Source: CAZJLP01 sp964546955 (lineage in GTDB: Bacteria; Verrucomicrobiota; Verrucomicrobiia; Opitutales; Opitutaceae). Taken from it: 64,000 nt of DNA. Made by a program: the position numbers and the translations under genes. A model generated the notes under the pieces. It was given only the letters and a program-made list of their open reading frames with translations. It was not told the origin of the DNA and did no database searches. The stretch is from positions 1 through 64,000 of the forward strand of contig CAZJLP010000003.1 in the NCBI GenBank assembly GCA_964546955.1, written 5' to 3'. Below are positions 36,663 through 45,693 of this stretch, piece by piece (position 1 is the stretch's first letter; each line of letters begins with the position of its first letter).

Positions 36663-38687
36663 TCACCTCCCCGCCCTGGCCACATGCGTGAGCAGTTCAG
36701 ACGGATGCACCGGTTTTCGAATCACCGCCGTCGCCCCTGCGCGAAGCAGCTCGTCGACCTCGATCGAATCCGTGTACCCAGTGATCAACAAGACCGGTTG
36801 CGGAAGATTCGCGGCGCGCACGCGCTCGATCAACTCCCGCCCCGACATTCCCGGCATGTTTAGGTCGGTGATAATCAATTCGAAATCGACCTTTTTGGTT
36901 TCAAGAGCCTGCCATGCCTCCACACCGTCGGCGACGCACGTCACACGGTGGCCTACATCCCGCAACAGGCCCGCGAGGGCTTCGGCCACGAGAAAATTGT
37001 CTTCCACGAGAAGGATGCTGCGTATGCTGCCAATCTCGTCTGGCGGTGGCAGCCACACCGACGGAGGGGGGAGCAGCGACGGCTCGACCGTGGCGGTGAC
37101 GGGCAGGCATACATGAACCTGCGTCCCCTGCTCCTTTTCGCTCACGAATTCGACCAGGCCGTCGTGGCTCGCGACAAGATTGCGCACAATCGCCAGTCCC
37201 AATCCTCGCCCACAGCCCGGCGCCTTTGTCGTGAAGAGAGGCTCGAAAAGCTTTGCCTGGTGTTCCGGTGCCAGCCCCGGGCCGTTGTCCGCCACCGTGA
37301 TGACCTCATACCGTTTTGCGCCTCCCTGATCCCCCGGCTTTTCGACTAAATCGAGCGAGACCGTAATACGCGGCGGTTGATCGCCCCGTTGTCCCAGGGC
37401 CAGCTGCTCCACCAACGCTTCCTGTGCGTTGGACAACAAGCCCACGACGACCTGCTCGATCGCGGAACGAACGATGGAAACCGAGGGCAGGTCGGACCGC
37501 GGCACGTACGCGAGTTCGATCCGGGGATCGAGCCGAGTCCGCCATTCTCCCACCACCCGCGGGATAAAATCCACGAGGTGCGTCCATTCCTTCTCGCCGC
37601 GTTGATCCGCCGCAACCAATTGAGTCCGGGAGGTAAACTCGCGCGCGCGCTCGATCGCGCCTCTGAGCGCGCGGAGGTGCTCCTGCGCGCGATTCCCGTC
37701 GGGCGCAGCCAGCGCCGTGGCCACCCGTTCCACTTCGATCAGCATTGGCGCCAGAAGATTATTGAACTCATGCGCAACTCCCGCCGCCAGCCTTGCCACC
37801 GACTGAAGCTGGCGAGAGCGGTTCATCTGCGCCTCGAGGGCGACTCGGTCGGTGATGTTTTGAATGAAGGAAACCGCGCCGGTCACGCAGCCTTGCGCGT
37901 CCAGAATAGGGGCGCAAAACCACTCGCATACGATCAGTTGGCGCGCCTTGGTCTGACACTGAAGCGTGGCCCGTCCGCCCTGCTGCAGTTCCAGTACATT
38001 TTTCCAAATTCGGTCGAATTGCACGCGCTCGGATTCGGGTAAGATCAGCGTCGCCCCTTCTCCGCGTGCTTCTGAATGCGAGTACCCGAAAACGAGTTCC
38101 GCCGCCGGATTCCAGGCCGTGATCCTTTGGTCAGCATCCCATTCGGCCACGGCAACCGGAGCCTGGCGCAAGTGCTGGGCAAGGCGATGCTCCAACTCCC
38201 GTCGCTCCTGTTCCGCCGTGACCCGATCGGAAATGTCCAGTGTGACCCCCACGAGGCCAGTGATCCGTCCTTCGGTGTACAACGGCGCAACAATACTCAA
38301 ATAGTGCCGCGTCTCGCCCTCGCGCCGGTGGCTGAACTCGTCGCGAACGACTTCGCCCGCGAGCGCCCGGCGCTGCTGCTCCCGCCTGCGGGCCAGCAAT
38401 TCTTCGTCCTGGCCGCTTTCTTCCAGTCGCCGGCCCACAATGTCTCGCGTAATCCCCCAATAACTACGCGAATGAGAATTCACCAGCGTGTAACGCCCTT
38501 CCGTGTCGGTCGCCCAGCACTCGAGCGGCAAATGCTCGATCAACGCGTCGATCTGAGCCTCAGTCGCCTTGGCCGCCGCGGCAAGATCCCGGCGACGACG
38601 GGTCTCGGCCCTCGCCGCCGCCCATGCGTTTCCGGCGAGCAAGCCGATGATCGCCGCACCAGGAACCGCAAGCCAAAGCCAGCCCAT
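36663..38687 (-). CDS. Hybrid sensor histidine kinase (PAS-PAS-HisKA-HATPase-REC)
   Basis: The product has 674 residues. One N-terminal membrane segment (residues 3-24), then a PAS domain (about 45-155), a second PAS (about 172-282), a NtrB-like dimerisation domain with the phospho-accepting His306 in GVAHEFNN, an ATPase domain with ADNGPGLAPEH and GRGLGLAIVRN, and a C-terminal receiver with LLVEDN and the acceptor Asp in IITDLNMPGMSG, followed by LLITGY and the RKP Lys. All catalytic positions are present, unlike the degenerate receiver in the coiled-coil protein. The signal and output are unknown; no response regulator with an output domain lies nearby. Confidence 0.92.
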   Translation of the reverse strand: MGWLWLAVPGAAIIGLLAGNAWAAARAETRRRRDLAAAAKATEAQIDALIEHLPLECWATDTEGRYTLVNSHSRSYWGITRDIVGRRLEESGQDEELLARRREQQRRALAGEVVRDEFSHRREGETRHYLSIVAPLYTEGRITGLVGVTLDISDRVTAEQERRELEHRLAQHLRQAPVAVAEWDADQRITAWNPAAELVFGYSHSEARGEGATLILPESERVQFDRIWKNVLELQQGGRATLQCQTKARQLIVCEWFCAPILDAQGCVTGAVSFIQNITDRVALEAQMNRSRQLQSVARLAAGVAHEFNNLLAPMLIEVERVATALAAPDGNRAQEHLRALRGAIERAREFTSRTQLVAADQRGEKEWTHLVDFIPRVVGEWRTRLDPRIELAYVPRSDLPSVSIVRSAIEQVVVGLLSNAQEALVEQLALGQRGDQPPRITVSLDLVEKPGDQGGAKRYEVITVADNGPGLAPEHQAKLFEPLFTTKAPGCGRGLGLAIVRNLVASHDGLVEFVSEKEQGTQVHVCLPVTATVEPSLLPPPSVWLPPPDEIGSIRSILLVEDNFLVAEALAGLLRDVGHRVTCVADGVEAWQALETKKVDFELIITDLNMPGMSGRELIERVRAANLPQPVLLITGYTDSIEVDELLRAGATAVIRKPVHPSELLTHVARAGR

Positions 38688-38770
38688 AAGGCGGCAGTAG
38701 AACCGCGTCGGATGTCCAGCGGAAGCTAAAAGGTTCGAGCCGGGGGCCGGAGCAGCGCCTCGGGGTCAAC

Positions 38771-39214
38771 TCACGATTCTTGTTCGATCGAGGCGACTTT
38801 GCCCCCGGAGAAGACGACGCGGAAGTACTCGCGGTCCCGCCGGGCGGGGTAATGCAAGTAATAGGGATACATTCCCCCAAAACCGAAACCGTGACCATAA
38901 TGATGGTAATGGCGGTGGTAAAAACCGCGGAAGAGCGGCATACCATAGTCCGTCTCGAAGGTGGTGTAACTCCAGGACTCGTTGTTTCCGCTGGCGTCGA
39001 GCCGGGTGTAAACGCGATCCGGATCTCCCAATGCGAGCTTCACCATTTCGGGGGTGAAGCCGAGGGCGACCTTGCCTTGCCGGATCAGCTGCTGGTCCGA
39101 GCTGGACAGTGTCGCGAAAAGTTCAGGTTGTCTCTTGATGCGAGCCTCCGGCGTGGCGCAGCCGGCGAACAAGAGCAGAGCCAAGGTGGTCGCCAAGAAA
39201 GCGAATTTTTTCAT
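38771..39214 (-). CDS. BamE/SmpA-like lipoprotein
   Basis: The product has 147 residues with a lipoprotein signal and lipobox (LFAGC, Cys19). The region RQGKVALGFTPEMVKLALGDPDRVYTR matches the SmpA/OmlA/BamE pattern (helix-helix, then GxPD). A His/Tyr/Gly-rich stretch (FYHRHYHHYGHGFGFGG) precedes a C-terminal beta pair (FRVVFSGGKVASIEQ). It is paralogous to the lipoprotein at 40193-40612; the two flank a HAD phosphatase gene. BamE proteins help outer-membrane protein assembly, but many small lipoproteins share the fold, so the role here is uncertain. Confidence 0.75.
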   Translation of the reverse strand: MKKFAFLATTLALLLFAGCATPEARIKRQPELFATLSSSDQQLIRQGKVALGFTPEMVKLALGDPDRVYTRLDASGNNESWSYTTFETDYGMPLFRGFYHRHYHHYGHGFGFGGMYPYYLHYPARRDREYFRVVFSGGKVASIEQES

Positions 39215-39281
39215 GGGGCTAATTTACGGAAAAACGTTTTTCTCGCAAGTGATGTGACTCCGCCCACAAGGTGGAAGTTTC

Positions 39282-39962
39282 ATGGTAAAAACGCTTTTGC
39301 TCTGGGATATCGACGGGACGCTCATCGACTCGGGAGGCGCGGGGGAACGCGCGCTCAAAGTCGCTCTCAGCAAGGAATTTGGCATAGCCGACGACTTGTC
39401 GTGGCTCGATTATTTCGGCCGCACCGATGTGTGGATTGCCCGGACGATTCTTCATCACCATGGCGTGGTTACGGATTCGACCGCGATCGACCGCTTCCTC
39501 CAGGGCTATCTCTCCGCGGTCGGAGCCGAAATGAACAATCCGCGCGCGCGAACCTTACCCGGAATCTCGGAAATCCTCACCAAAATCGCGTCGAGCCAGG
39601 AAGCCGCGCAAGGCCTGTTGACGGGCAACCTGCAACGCGGAGCCCAGATCAAGCTCGGCCACTTCGACCTGTGGCGATATTTTGCGTTCGGCGCCTTCGC
39701 CGACGATGCGGAACTACGCAACGATCTGGGGCCGCACGCCGTCCGGCGCGCCAACGATCATCACCGGTGGACCTTCGATGCGGAAAATGTCTGGGTCATT
39801 GGCGACACCCCGCACGACATCGAGTGCGGCAAGGCCATCGGCGCTCGCACCCTGGGAGTTGCGACCGGCCGTCACTCAGCCGCGATACTCGCGAGCCATC
39901 AGCCCACCGCCGTCTTGGAAAGCCTGGCCGATGTCAGCGGCTTTTTCGAATTAGTGAGTTAG
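39282..39962 (+). CDS. HAD-family phosphatase (phosphoglycolate-phosphatase-like)
   Basis: The product has 226 residues. Motif I is DIDGTLIDSGG (Asp9 nucleophile, Asp11 acid/base), a helical cap follows (about 18-85), motif II is LLTGN, and motif IV is VIGDTPHDIECGKAIG with its acidic pair. The layout fits HAD subfamily I enzymes such as phosphoglycolate phosphatase or related sugar-phosphate hydrolases. The exact substrate is unknown. It lies between two lipoprotein genes on the opposite strand, with no operon partner. Confidence 0.88.
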   Translation: MVKTLLLWDIDGTLIDSGGAGERALKVALSKEFGIADDLSWLDYFGRTDVWIARTILHHHGVVTDSTAIDRFLQGYLSAVGAEMNNPRARTLPGISEILTKIASSQEAAQGLLTGNLQRGAQIKLGHFDLWRYFAFGAFADDAELRNDLGPHAVRRANDHHRWTFDAENVWVIGDTPHDIECGKAIGARTLGVATGRHSAAILASHQPTAVLESLADVSGFFELVS

Positions 39963-40025
39963 GGGAGGTGTAGCACAGAGAGCACGGAGGTCGATCGGGA
40001 GGGCACAGAAGGCCGAGGCCTCGGA

Positions 40026-40060
40026 GGTAGGGCGACGCCCCTCTGGACTCGCCGTCGTGT
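40026..40060 (+). repeat. Dispersed ggtagggcga-type repeat, copy 1
   Basis: The motif ggtagggcgacgcccc, followed by gccgtcgtg, recurs in related form at 49261-49277 (reverse strand), 50538-50560 and 51306-51340, always between genes. It looks like a family of small intergenic repeats. Confidence 0.5.
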
Positions 40061-40192
40061 GCGGCCGCGTAGCTCAGTAACATCTGCGCAGCGCCGGACC
40101 GCGTCGAAACGTGCGTTCTTACGGAGTCACCCCTTCCACGGCGGGTCCGGAGGGCCCGCTCTACCCAAACCGTTTCTAGAGGCTCCTTAACC

Positions 40193-40612
40193 CTACTTCG
40201 CCGTTTCCACCGATGCCACTTTGCCGTCCACGAATACAATCCGCAACTTGTCGTCGTACCGATCCCCCCCGGTGGTGATGCCTAAACCGGTGCCGACATG
40301 GGTGCCTCCTCCGCCGCCGCCAATCCCCACGCCAACACTAAACGAGGGCTTGCGATCGCGATAGGCCCAGACTTCCGACGTTCCTTTTTCGGAGGTGCGC
40401 GTGTAGGCGCGGTCCGGCTTGCCGAGCGCCATCGTCACCATCTGCGGCGTATACCCGATGTCGATCTTTCCCGAGCGGATCTTTTGCTGGGTCTCAGGCG
40501 GAAGCGCGTCGAAGGCCGCTTGGTTGTCTTTGACGCGGCTGTCGACCGTCGAACAGCCGGCAACGAGCGAAAGGACCAGGGGTAATAGCAGTGAAGCACG
40601 GAGGAGTTTCAT
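40193..40612 (-). CDS. BamE/SmpA-like lipoprotein, paralogue
   Basis: The product has 139 residues with lipobox LVAGC (Cys20). The segment IRSGKIDIGYTPQMVTMALGKPDRAYTR aligns with the lipoprotein at 38771-39214. A glycine-rich loop (GVGIGGGGGGTHVGTG) replaces the His-rich stretch of its paralogue, and the end again reads LRIVFVDGKVASVE. It is predicted to sit in the outer membrane facing the periplasm. The partner is unknown. Confidence 0.75.
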   Translation of the reverse strand: MKLLRASLLLPLVLSLVAGCSTVDSRVKDNQAAFDALPPETQQKIRSGKIDIGYTPQMVTMALGKPDRAYTRTSEKGTSEVWAYRDRKPSFSVGVGIGGGGGGTHVGTGLGITTGGDRYDDKLRIVFVDGKVASVETAK

Positions 40613-40694
40613 GGGGCGGTGGATTTTGATTGCTGGAAAAGAGCTGCCGGACGAATAAACGACACCCTAACGAAGCCAGAGTTCATCTTTTTGC

Positions 40695-41135
40695 ATGAAG
40701 ACCTTTACGATCGCAATCGGCTCTGATCACGCCGGCTACAAATATAAGGAAGCCATTCAGACTATGCTGCTTGCAGAAGGGCATATGGTGAAGGATTTCG
40801 GGACGCATTCCGAGGAAGCCTGCGATTACCCCGATTATATCCGGCCCGTGGCGGAAGCCGTGGCTCGCGGGGATTTCGAACGCGGGATCGTGTTGGGGGG
40901 CTCGGGCAACGGAGAAGCGATTTGCGCCAACCGCGTGCGCGGAATCCGCTGCGGACTTTGCTGGACCGAACAACTGGCGATTTGGAACCGCTCCCACAAC
41001 GACGGCAACGTCCTTTCCATCGGACAGCGCACGCTCTCCTTGGATGAAGCGCTTAAGATCGTTCGCGTGTGGCTCGCGACCGAGTTTGAAGGCGGCCGCC
41101 ATCTGGCTCGCATCAGGAAGATCGACGAGGCCTAA
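40695..41135 (+). CDS. rpiB: Ribose-5-phosphate isomerase B
   Basis: The product has 146 residues, full length for RpiB, which interconverts ribose 5-phosphate and ribulose 5-phosphate in the pentose phosphate pathway. Seen: GSDHAGYKYKE at the N-terminus, GTHSEEACDYPDYIRPVAEAV, the active-site loop GGSGNGEAICANRVRGIRCG, and the phosphate-contact region NRSHNDGNVLSIG. The loop has Gly-Ser-Gly-Asn-Gly-Glu where E. coli RpiB has Cys-Gly-Thr-Gly, matching the subgroup in which a Glu replaces the catalytic Cys, known from mycobacteria. It may be followed in the same transcript by the GYF_2-type gene. Confidence 0.93.
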   Translation: MKTFTIAIGSDHAGYKYKEAIQTMLLAEGHMVKDFGTHSEEACDYPDYIRPVAEAVARGDFERGIVLGGSGNGEAICANRVRGIRCGLCWTEQLAIWNRSHNDGNVLSIGQRTLSLDEALKIVRVWLATEFEGGRHLARIRKIDEA

Positions 41136-41190
41136 AGCCCTCTCCCGCGCTGCTTGCCCCGGGGCCAAGGATGGTCATGCTGTACTCAAC

Positions 41191-41709
41191 GTGACCGCAC
41201 CCGGCGCCCGGACTAGGTACTTTCTTTTCCAAAACGGTCAGACCACCGGCCCCCACTCGCTCGAGGCGCTTGAGCAGATGGGGTCATTGCAGGGCATCGA
41301 TCCCACGGCCTTCGTCGCGCTGGAAGGCGCCACCGAGTGGACCGCGCTGGTCGAGTTGCCGGAACTCCTTGAAAAGATTTTCCCGGCCAGAGTCCGCTTC
41401 GAACTGGGCGAGCGGGACTTCGTCACGGTAAACCGTCCGGCGACGTCCCCTCCGCTCATGGTTCAAGATTCGCTGCGTGAAAACCTAGCGCGACAGCTCG
41501 CGGTAGAGAAGCCGATGGAGTTCCCCAAGCGGTCGAACCGCCGGCTCAAGGACTACATTTTCCTGGTCGTGATGGGCAATGCCCTGGTCGTCCCCGTCGC
41601 ACTTTTCCTCCACCTGAATCCCGTCACGATCGTCTACCTTCTTGCCTGGGTCGTTCTCTTCAACGCGGGGGTCTATTGGATCATGTTTCAAGTGATGGAC
41701 CGCTACTGA
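41191..41709 (+). CDS. GYF_2/DUF4339-type domain protein with two membrane helices
   Basis: With the GTG start at 41191 the product has 172 residues. A longer frame from ATG 41044 overlaps rpiB and has an Arg/Ser-rich, unlikely N-terminus. Residues about 8-60 (RYFLFQNGQTTGPHSLEALEQM, then LEGATEWTALVEL) match the GYF_2 domain, often found fused to bacterial membrane proteins. Two transmembrane helices lie at about 120-142 and 145-168. The function is unknown. The start is the least certain point. Confidence 0.7.
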   Translation: MTAPGARTRYFLFQNGQTTGPHSLEALEQMGSLQGIDPTAFVALEGATEWTALVELPELLEKIFPARVRFELGERDFVTVNRPATSPPLMVQDSLRENLARQLAVEKPMEFPKRSNRRLKDYIFLVVMGNALVVPVALFLHLNPVTIVYLLAWVVLFNAGVYWIMFQVMDRY

Positions 41710-41743
41710 TGCGTCCCGCAACCGCCCCGGCATTTCCGATCCC

Positions 41744-42427
41744 ATGCGACTGACCTGGTTCGGTCACTCTTGTTTTCTGCTCGAAACAGGAGCGCACCGG
41801 CTCCTCTTCGACCCATATCTCTCCGGCAGCCGCACCGCGCCCATAAAAGCGAGGGACGTGGCCTGCGACTATGTGCTGTGCAGCCACGCGCATGAGGACC
41901 ATTTGGGCGATTCGATCGACATCTGCCGCCGCACCGGCGCGACGTTCATCGCCGCTTACGAATTGGCGCACTACGTCGGATCTCAGGGCATTCCCATCCT
42001 CGATCTCATGCCGGGCGGTGGGTGGGACCTGCCTTTCGGCCGGGTTGGCCTCACCCCTGCCATTCACAGTTCCGCCCTGGAGCAACCCAACGGCGGGAAT
42101 CTGCCGTTAGGCAATCCCGCGGGCTTCCTCGTCCAAGCTGCAGGAAAAACCGTGTACCACGCGGGAGACACCGCGCTTTTTTCCGACATGAAGTTGATCG
42201 GGCGGGCGAATCTCGACCTCGCACTTCTCCCCATCGGCGACCGTTACACCATGGGAATTCGTGATGCCGTCGCGGCCTTGGACCTGCTCCTTCCCCGCGC
42301 GACCGTGCCGATGCACTACGGCACCGACGACAATCTGCAAGCCGACCCGCGCGACTTTGCACGTTTGGCCGCCGAAGCCGGCCATGTGGTGCACCTTCCG
42401 AAGGCGGGAGAAGGTTGGGAATTTTGA
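41744..42427 (+). CDS. Metal-dependent hydrolase, metallo-beta-lactamase fold (UPF0173-like)
   Basis: The product has 227 residues, cytoplasmic. The metal-binding motif SHAHEDHLGD lies near residues 47-56, with further ligands in AIHSS and the Asp of YHAGDTALF, and MHYGTDDN near the end. This layout matches the UPF0173 / UlaG-like branch of the superfamily. The substrate is unknown. It is followed 43 bp later by the fused 2-oxoacid dehydrogenase E1 gene. Confidence 0.88.
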   Translation: MRLTWFGHSCFLLETGAHRLLFDPYLSGSRTAPIKARDVACDYVLCSHAHEDHLGDSIDICRRTGATFIAAYELAHYVGSQGIPILDLMPGGGWDLPFGRVGLTPAIHSSALEQPNGGNLPLGNPAGFLVQAAGKTVYHAGDTALFSDMKLIGRANLDLALLPIGDRYTMGIRDAVAALDLLLPRATVPMHYGTDDNLQADPRDFARLAAEAGHVVHLPKAGEGWEF

Positions 42428-42470
42428 GTCTTTTCTACGGCGTGCCTTTGAGCCCAAGATAGTCGCAACG

Positions 42471-44594
42471 ATGGCCCAACATCTCTCACTTGCGCCGCTT
42501 CCGTCCGCTCCTCAGCGTAATCCTTTGGACATGGCCCTTCCCACACCTCCCGCCATCCTCAAGCGCGACCTGCGTCTGAACGATCCTGCCCGCCCTCCTT
42601 CTGACTATCTCCTGCAAATCTACGCGTGGATGTACCTGTCGCGGACGGTCGACAACCGCATTCTCGAGCTCTTTCGCCAGGGTTTGATCAAAGGTACGGT
42701 GACGGGAGCGCAAGGCAACGAAGGCCTGATCGCTCCCCTTGCGCTGCTGGCCGACAAAGCGTTGGACGTCGTTTGCTTTTCGCATCGCGGGCTTCCGGGG
42801 CACCTGATTTGGAGCGATCATCTCTGCGATCACTTGAATCAGTATTTCGCGAACGCCAAAAGCCCCACGAAAGCGCGCGAAGGAAACATCCACCACGGAG
42901 ACCCCAAAAATCGTTCGCTGCCCATGATCAGCCATTTGGGCATCATGGTCTCCAACATCATCGGCACCACCGATTCGCAACGCCGCCTGGGCCGCCCCGC
43001 CGTGGGTTTCACTTTCTTCGGCGACGGAGCGTCGAGCACGGGCGATATCCACGAATCGCTGAACCTTGCGTCTCTGCTTTCCATACCGGTCATTTTCGTC
43101 ATCGAAAACAACGGCTACGCCTATTCGACACCGACCAAGGAACAGTACGTGGGCAACGACCTATGGACCCGCGCTGCGGGTTACGGCATCGAAGGGCATG
43201 TCGTGGACGCCACGGATGTCGAGGCCACCACCCGATTGCTCGCTGCCACGATCGACAAAGTGCGTGCGACGTCGCGGCCGGTGCTCGTCGAGGCGAAAAC
43301 GCTGCGCTTACGCGGCCACGCGGCCTACGATACCTGCGATTACCTTCGGCCGGGGGAAAGCGACGGCTTTTTCGCGTGCGATCCGGTTCCAAAATTGCGC
43401 GCGAAGGTGGTTGCCGGCAGCACCGAGGCCAAAATCGCCGCGATCGAAGCGGAAATGAACGCCTTCATCGAAGGCTGCATCAAAATTTCCCTCCCCACCC
43501 CGCGGCCCACCGCCGACGGCCTGGAGTCCGCCGCCTTTGCGCCCGTCTCCGAACCGCTGCCCTGGGTGCCCTCGCTGGACTCCAAACCCGACCCCAAAGG
43601 CAAAAGCCAGAGCAACGAAGCGGAGTCGCTCACCATGGCGCAGGCCCTTAACCGGGGTCTCCGCAAGATCCTGACCGAACGGCCGGAATCCCTGATCTTA
43701 GGGCAGGACATCGGCACGTACGGCGGCGCTTTCAAAGTCACGGAAGGTTTGCTCAACGACTTCGGCCGTCCACGCGTGCTCAATACGCCTTTGGCCGAAA
43801 GCGCCTGCACCGGCTATGCGATCGGCCTCGCGCTGAACGGACATCGGCCCATCGAGGAGTTTCAATTCGCCGATTTCGTAACCGAGGCGACAACGCAGAT
43901 CACCCTGAACGCCGCGACCTTCTATTTTCGTTCCGGCGCGCCCGTGCCCGTGGTATTCCGTCTGCCCTGTGGCGGCGGGCTGACGTTCGGTTCCTTTCAC
44001 TCGCAGGAGCTGGAATCGCTGCTCCTCTCTATGCCCGGGATCAAGGGCCTTTATCCCTCGACCGGTCAGGACGCCTTCAACGCGCTCCTCGCCGCCTACG
44101 AGGACAACAATCCCGTCATCCTCTTCGAGCACAAGGGCCTCTACCGACGAGGCAAACATCCCGTGAAATGGGACCCGGATTACCGATCGGCCTGGCAGCC
44201 AAGGTTGGTTCGCAAAGGCGATTATGCCACGCTGGTCACCTACGGCGAGATGGTCCATCTGGCCGAAGAAGCCGCCGCGTATTTCGAAGCCGAATACGGG
44301 CGCACCCTCGAAGTGATCGACCTGCGCTGCCTGGCTCCGCTCAACCTGGATTCCATTCGCGCGTCCGTCGGCCGGACGCACCGCCTGATCGTGCTGCACG
44401 AGGGCCGGCGCACGCACGGCTTCGGCGCCGAGCTCGTGGCGAAATTGACCGAGGAATTGTTTTTCGCCTTCGAAGCGCCGCCGCTGCGCATCGCCTCGAT
44501 GGACCTCCCCGTCCCATTTGCCCCCGAGCTCGAACAGGCTTTTCGCCCGAATCGGGAAAAGATCATCGAACAAATCGCCAACTGGATGGGTTAA
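42471..44594 (+). CDS. Fused alpha-beta E1 of a 2-oxoacid dehydrogenase complex
   Basis: From ATG 42471 the product has 707 residues; an in-frame ATG at 42531 is an alternative. Residues about 40-360 are an E1-alpha with the thiamin-diphosphate motif GDGASSTGDIHESLN...NNGYAYST (184-220). A Pro-rich linker (about 340-390) joins it to an E1-beta (MAQALNRGLRKILTERPESLILGQDIG, then LNTPLAESACTGYAIGLALNG, FEHKGLYRR). Such fusions occur in branched-chain 2-oxoisovalerate and related dehydrogenases, but pyruvate or acetoin are possible. No matching E2 or E3 lies beside it; it may share subunits encoded elsewhere. A frame extending upstream to 42261 is out of phase with the hydrolase gene and rejected. 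Confidence 0.9.
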   Translation: MAQHLSLAPLPSAPQRNPLDMALPTPPAILKRDLRLNDPARPPSDYLLQIYAWMYLSRTVDNRILELFRQGLIKGTVTGAQGNEGLIAPLALLADKALDVVCFSHRGLPGHLIWSDHLCDHLNQYFANAKSPTKAREGNIHHGDPKNRSLPMISHLGIMVSNIIGTTDSQRRLGRPAVGFTFFGDGASSTGDIHESLNLASLLSIPVIFVIENNGYAYSTPTKEQYVGNDLWTRAAGYGIEGHVVDATDVEATTRLLAATIDKVRATSRPVLVEAKTLRLRGHAAYDTCDYLRPGESDGFFACDPVPKLRAKVVAGSTEAKIAAIEAEMNAFIEGCIKISLPTPRPTADGLESAAFAPVSEPLPWVPSLDSKPDPKGKSQSNEAESLTMAQALNRGLRKILTERPESLILGQDIGTYGGAFKVTEGLLNDFGRPRVLNTPLAESACTGYAIGLALNGHRPIEEFQFADFVTEATTQITLNAATFYFRSGAPVPVVFRLPCGGGLTFGSFHSQELESLLLSMPGIKGLYPSTGQDAFNALLAAYEDNNPVILFEHKGLYRRGKHPVKWDPDYRSAWQPRLVRKGDYATLVTYGEMVHLAEEAAAYFEAEYGRTLEVIDLRCLAPLNLDSIRASVGRTHRLIVLHEGRRTHGFGAELVAKLTEELFFAFEAPPLRIASMDLPVPFAPELEQAFRPNREKIIEQIANWMG

Positions 44595-44659
44595 AGCCGC
44601 GAACTGCCTCGTTCATTGCCGAATGGACGTGGAGCGCCAGGTCGGTCACTCTCACCGCA

Positions 44660-45196
44660 ATGCCTAAACGCACCCTTTCCCGAAAAAAGCCGGCCATTTC
44701 GCGCCGGCAGTGGGCGCAGGTGCAGCTATTCGCGATGGATGTCGACGGCATCTTGACCGACGGGACGCTGCACATCTCCTCCGACGGCACCGAGGCCAAG
44801 GTTTTTAGCGTCCTCGATGGCATGGGACTCGGCCGCCTCAGGCTCTCGAATATCGGAGTGGCCTGGATCTCAGGGCGTCTTTCTGGCTCCACCGCGGTGC
44901 GCGCGGCGGAGCTCAAAGTCGCCCATCTCATCCAAGGGCGCGTCGACAAGCATGTCGCCTTGCAGGAACTGGCCGGTCAACTCGCGCTCCGTCCCGAGCA
45001 CTGTGTTTACATGGGGGACGACGACATCGATGCTGCCGCCATGAAATGGGCTGGCATCGGCGTGAGCGTCCCCGAGGCGATGCCTGCCGCCCTCGCGGCG
45101 GCAGACTACGTGACTCAACGCCGTCCGGGATTCGGCGCCGTGCGCGAAGTCTGTGAACATATTCTCTCCGCCAAGGGTCTCACCTTCGTCCCGTGA
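44660..45196 (+). CDS. kdsC: 3-deoxy-D-manno-octulosonate 8-phosphate phosphatase
   Basis: The start at 44660 gives 178 residues. This HAD phosphatase of the C0 type (no cap) releases phosphate from KDO 8-phosphate in LPS core synthesis. Seen: DVDGILTDGTL with the two catalytic Asp residues, VFSVLDGMGLGRL, WISGRLSGSTAVRAAEL, and YMGDDDIDAAAMKWAGIGVSVPEA. It begins the kdsC-lptC-like-lptA-lptB cluster, and the next start overlaps its stop (GTGA), so translation is coupled. Confidence 0.93.
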   Translation: MPKRTLSRKKPAISRRQWAQVQLFAMDVDGILTDGTLHISSDGTEAKVFSVLDGMGLGRLRLSNIGVAWISGRLSGSTAVRAAELKVAHLIQGRVDKHVALQELAGQLALRPEHCVYMGDDDIDAAAMKWAGIGVSVPEAMPAALAAADYVTQRRPGFGAVREVCEHILSAKGLTFVP

Positions 45197-45693
45197 AACA
45201 CGATTTTTGCCTGATTTTTTGCTTCTCGCTCGCGCTCAGCGGGCCCCTGGCTGCCCAATCGGAGAAACAGCCGATGCCCGCGCCCCCGTCCACTCCCGCC
45301 GCCATGGCGGCTGAGACGGCAAAACGGCCGGCGCCGATCAAGCTTTTCGAATACCCGATCTTCGGGGATGGCTTGGTCCGCACCGGGTTCATCAAAGGGG
45401 ACGAAGTGCACTACGTCAGCGAATCGCAGTTCGACGTCGGCAACATGAACCTGATGGCGTACGTGAAGGGGGATCCGACGCGGATCGATACCGTGCTGAT
45501 CGCGCCGGCGGCGAGCGTGCTGATCAAGGATGACAAGGTGATGGTGCGAGGCGACAAATCCATGCGGATCGTGCGGGACGACCTCGATGCGAGCGGCCAG
45601 AAATGGAGTTACGACCACGCGCGGAAAGTCGTTGTGATTGAGGGAAACGTCCATGTGATCTTAAGGGCAGAGCTGAAGGATATTCTAAAATGA
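45193..45693 (+). CDS. LptC-like periplasmic protein of the LPS export operon
   Basis: The product has 166 residues, starting at GTG 45193, which overlaps the kdsC stop by four bases. A signal peptide (about 1-21, GPLAAQ) and a Pro/Ala-rich spacer precede a beta-rich domain (about 48-166) with repeating strands such as FIKGDEVHYVSESQFDVG and KVVVIEGNVHVILRAELK. Position between kdsC and lptA is where lptC lies in many bacteria. The sequence itself is only weakly LptC-like, so the name rests mostly on context. Its stop overlaps the lptA start (ATGA). Confidence 0.65.
   Translation: MKHDFCLIFCFSLALSGPLAAQSEKQPMPAPPSTPAAMAAETAKRPAPIKLFEYPIFGDGLVRTGFIKGDEVHYVSESQFDVGNMNLMAYVKGDPTRIDTVLIAPAASVLIKDDKVMVRGDKSMRIVRDDLDASGQKWSYDHARKVVVIEGNVHVILRAELKDILK

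Noticed and set aside
40066..40140. gcgtagctcagt resembling a tRNA D-arm
   Set aside because: No matching acceptor stem, anticodon stem or T-arm sequence (GTTCGAATC) follows at tRNA spacing.
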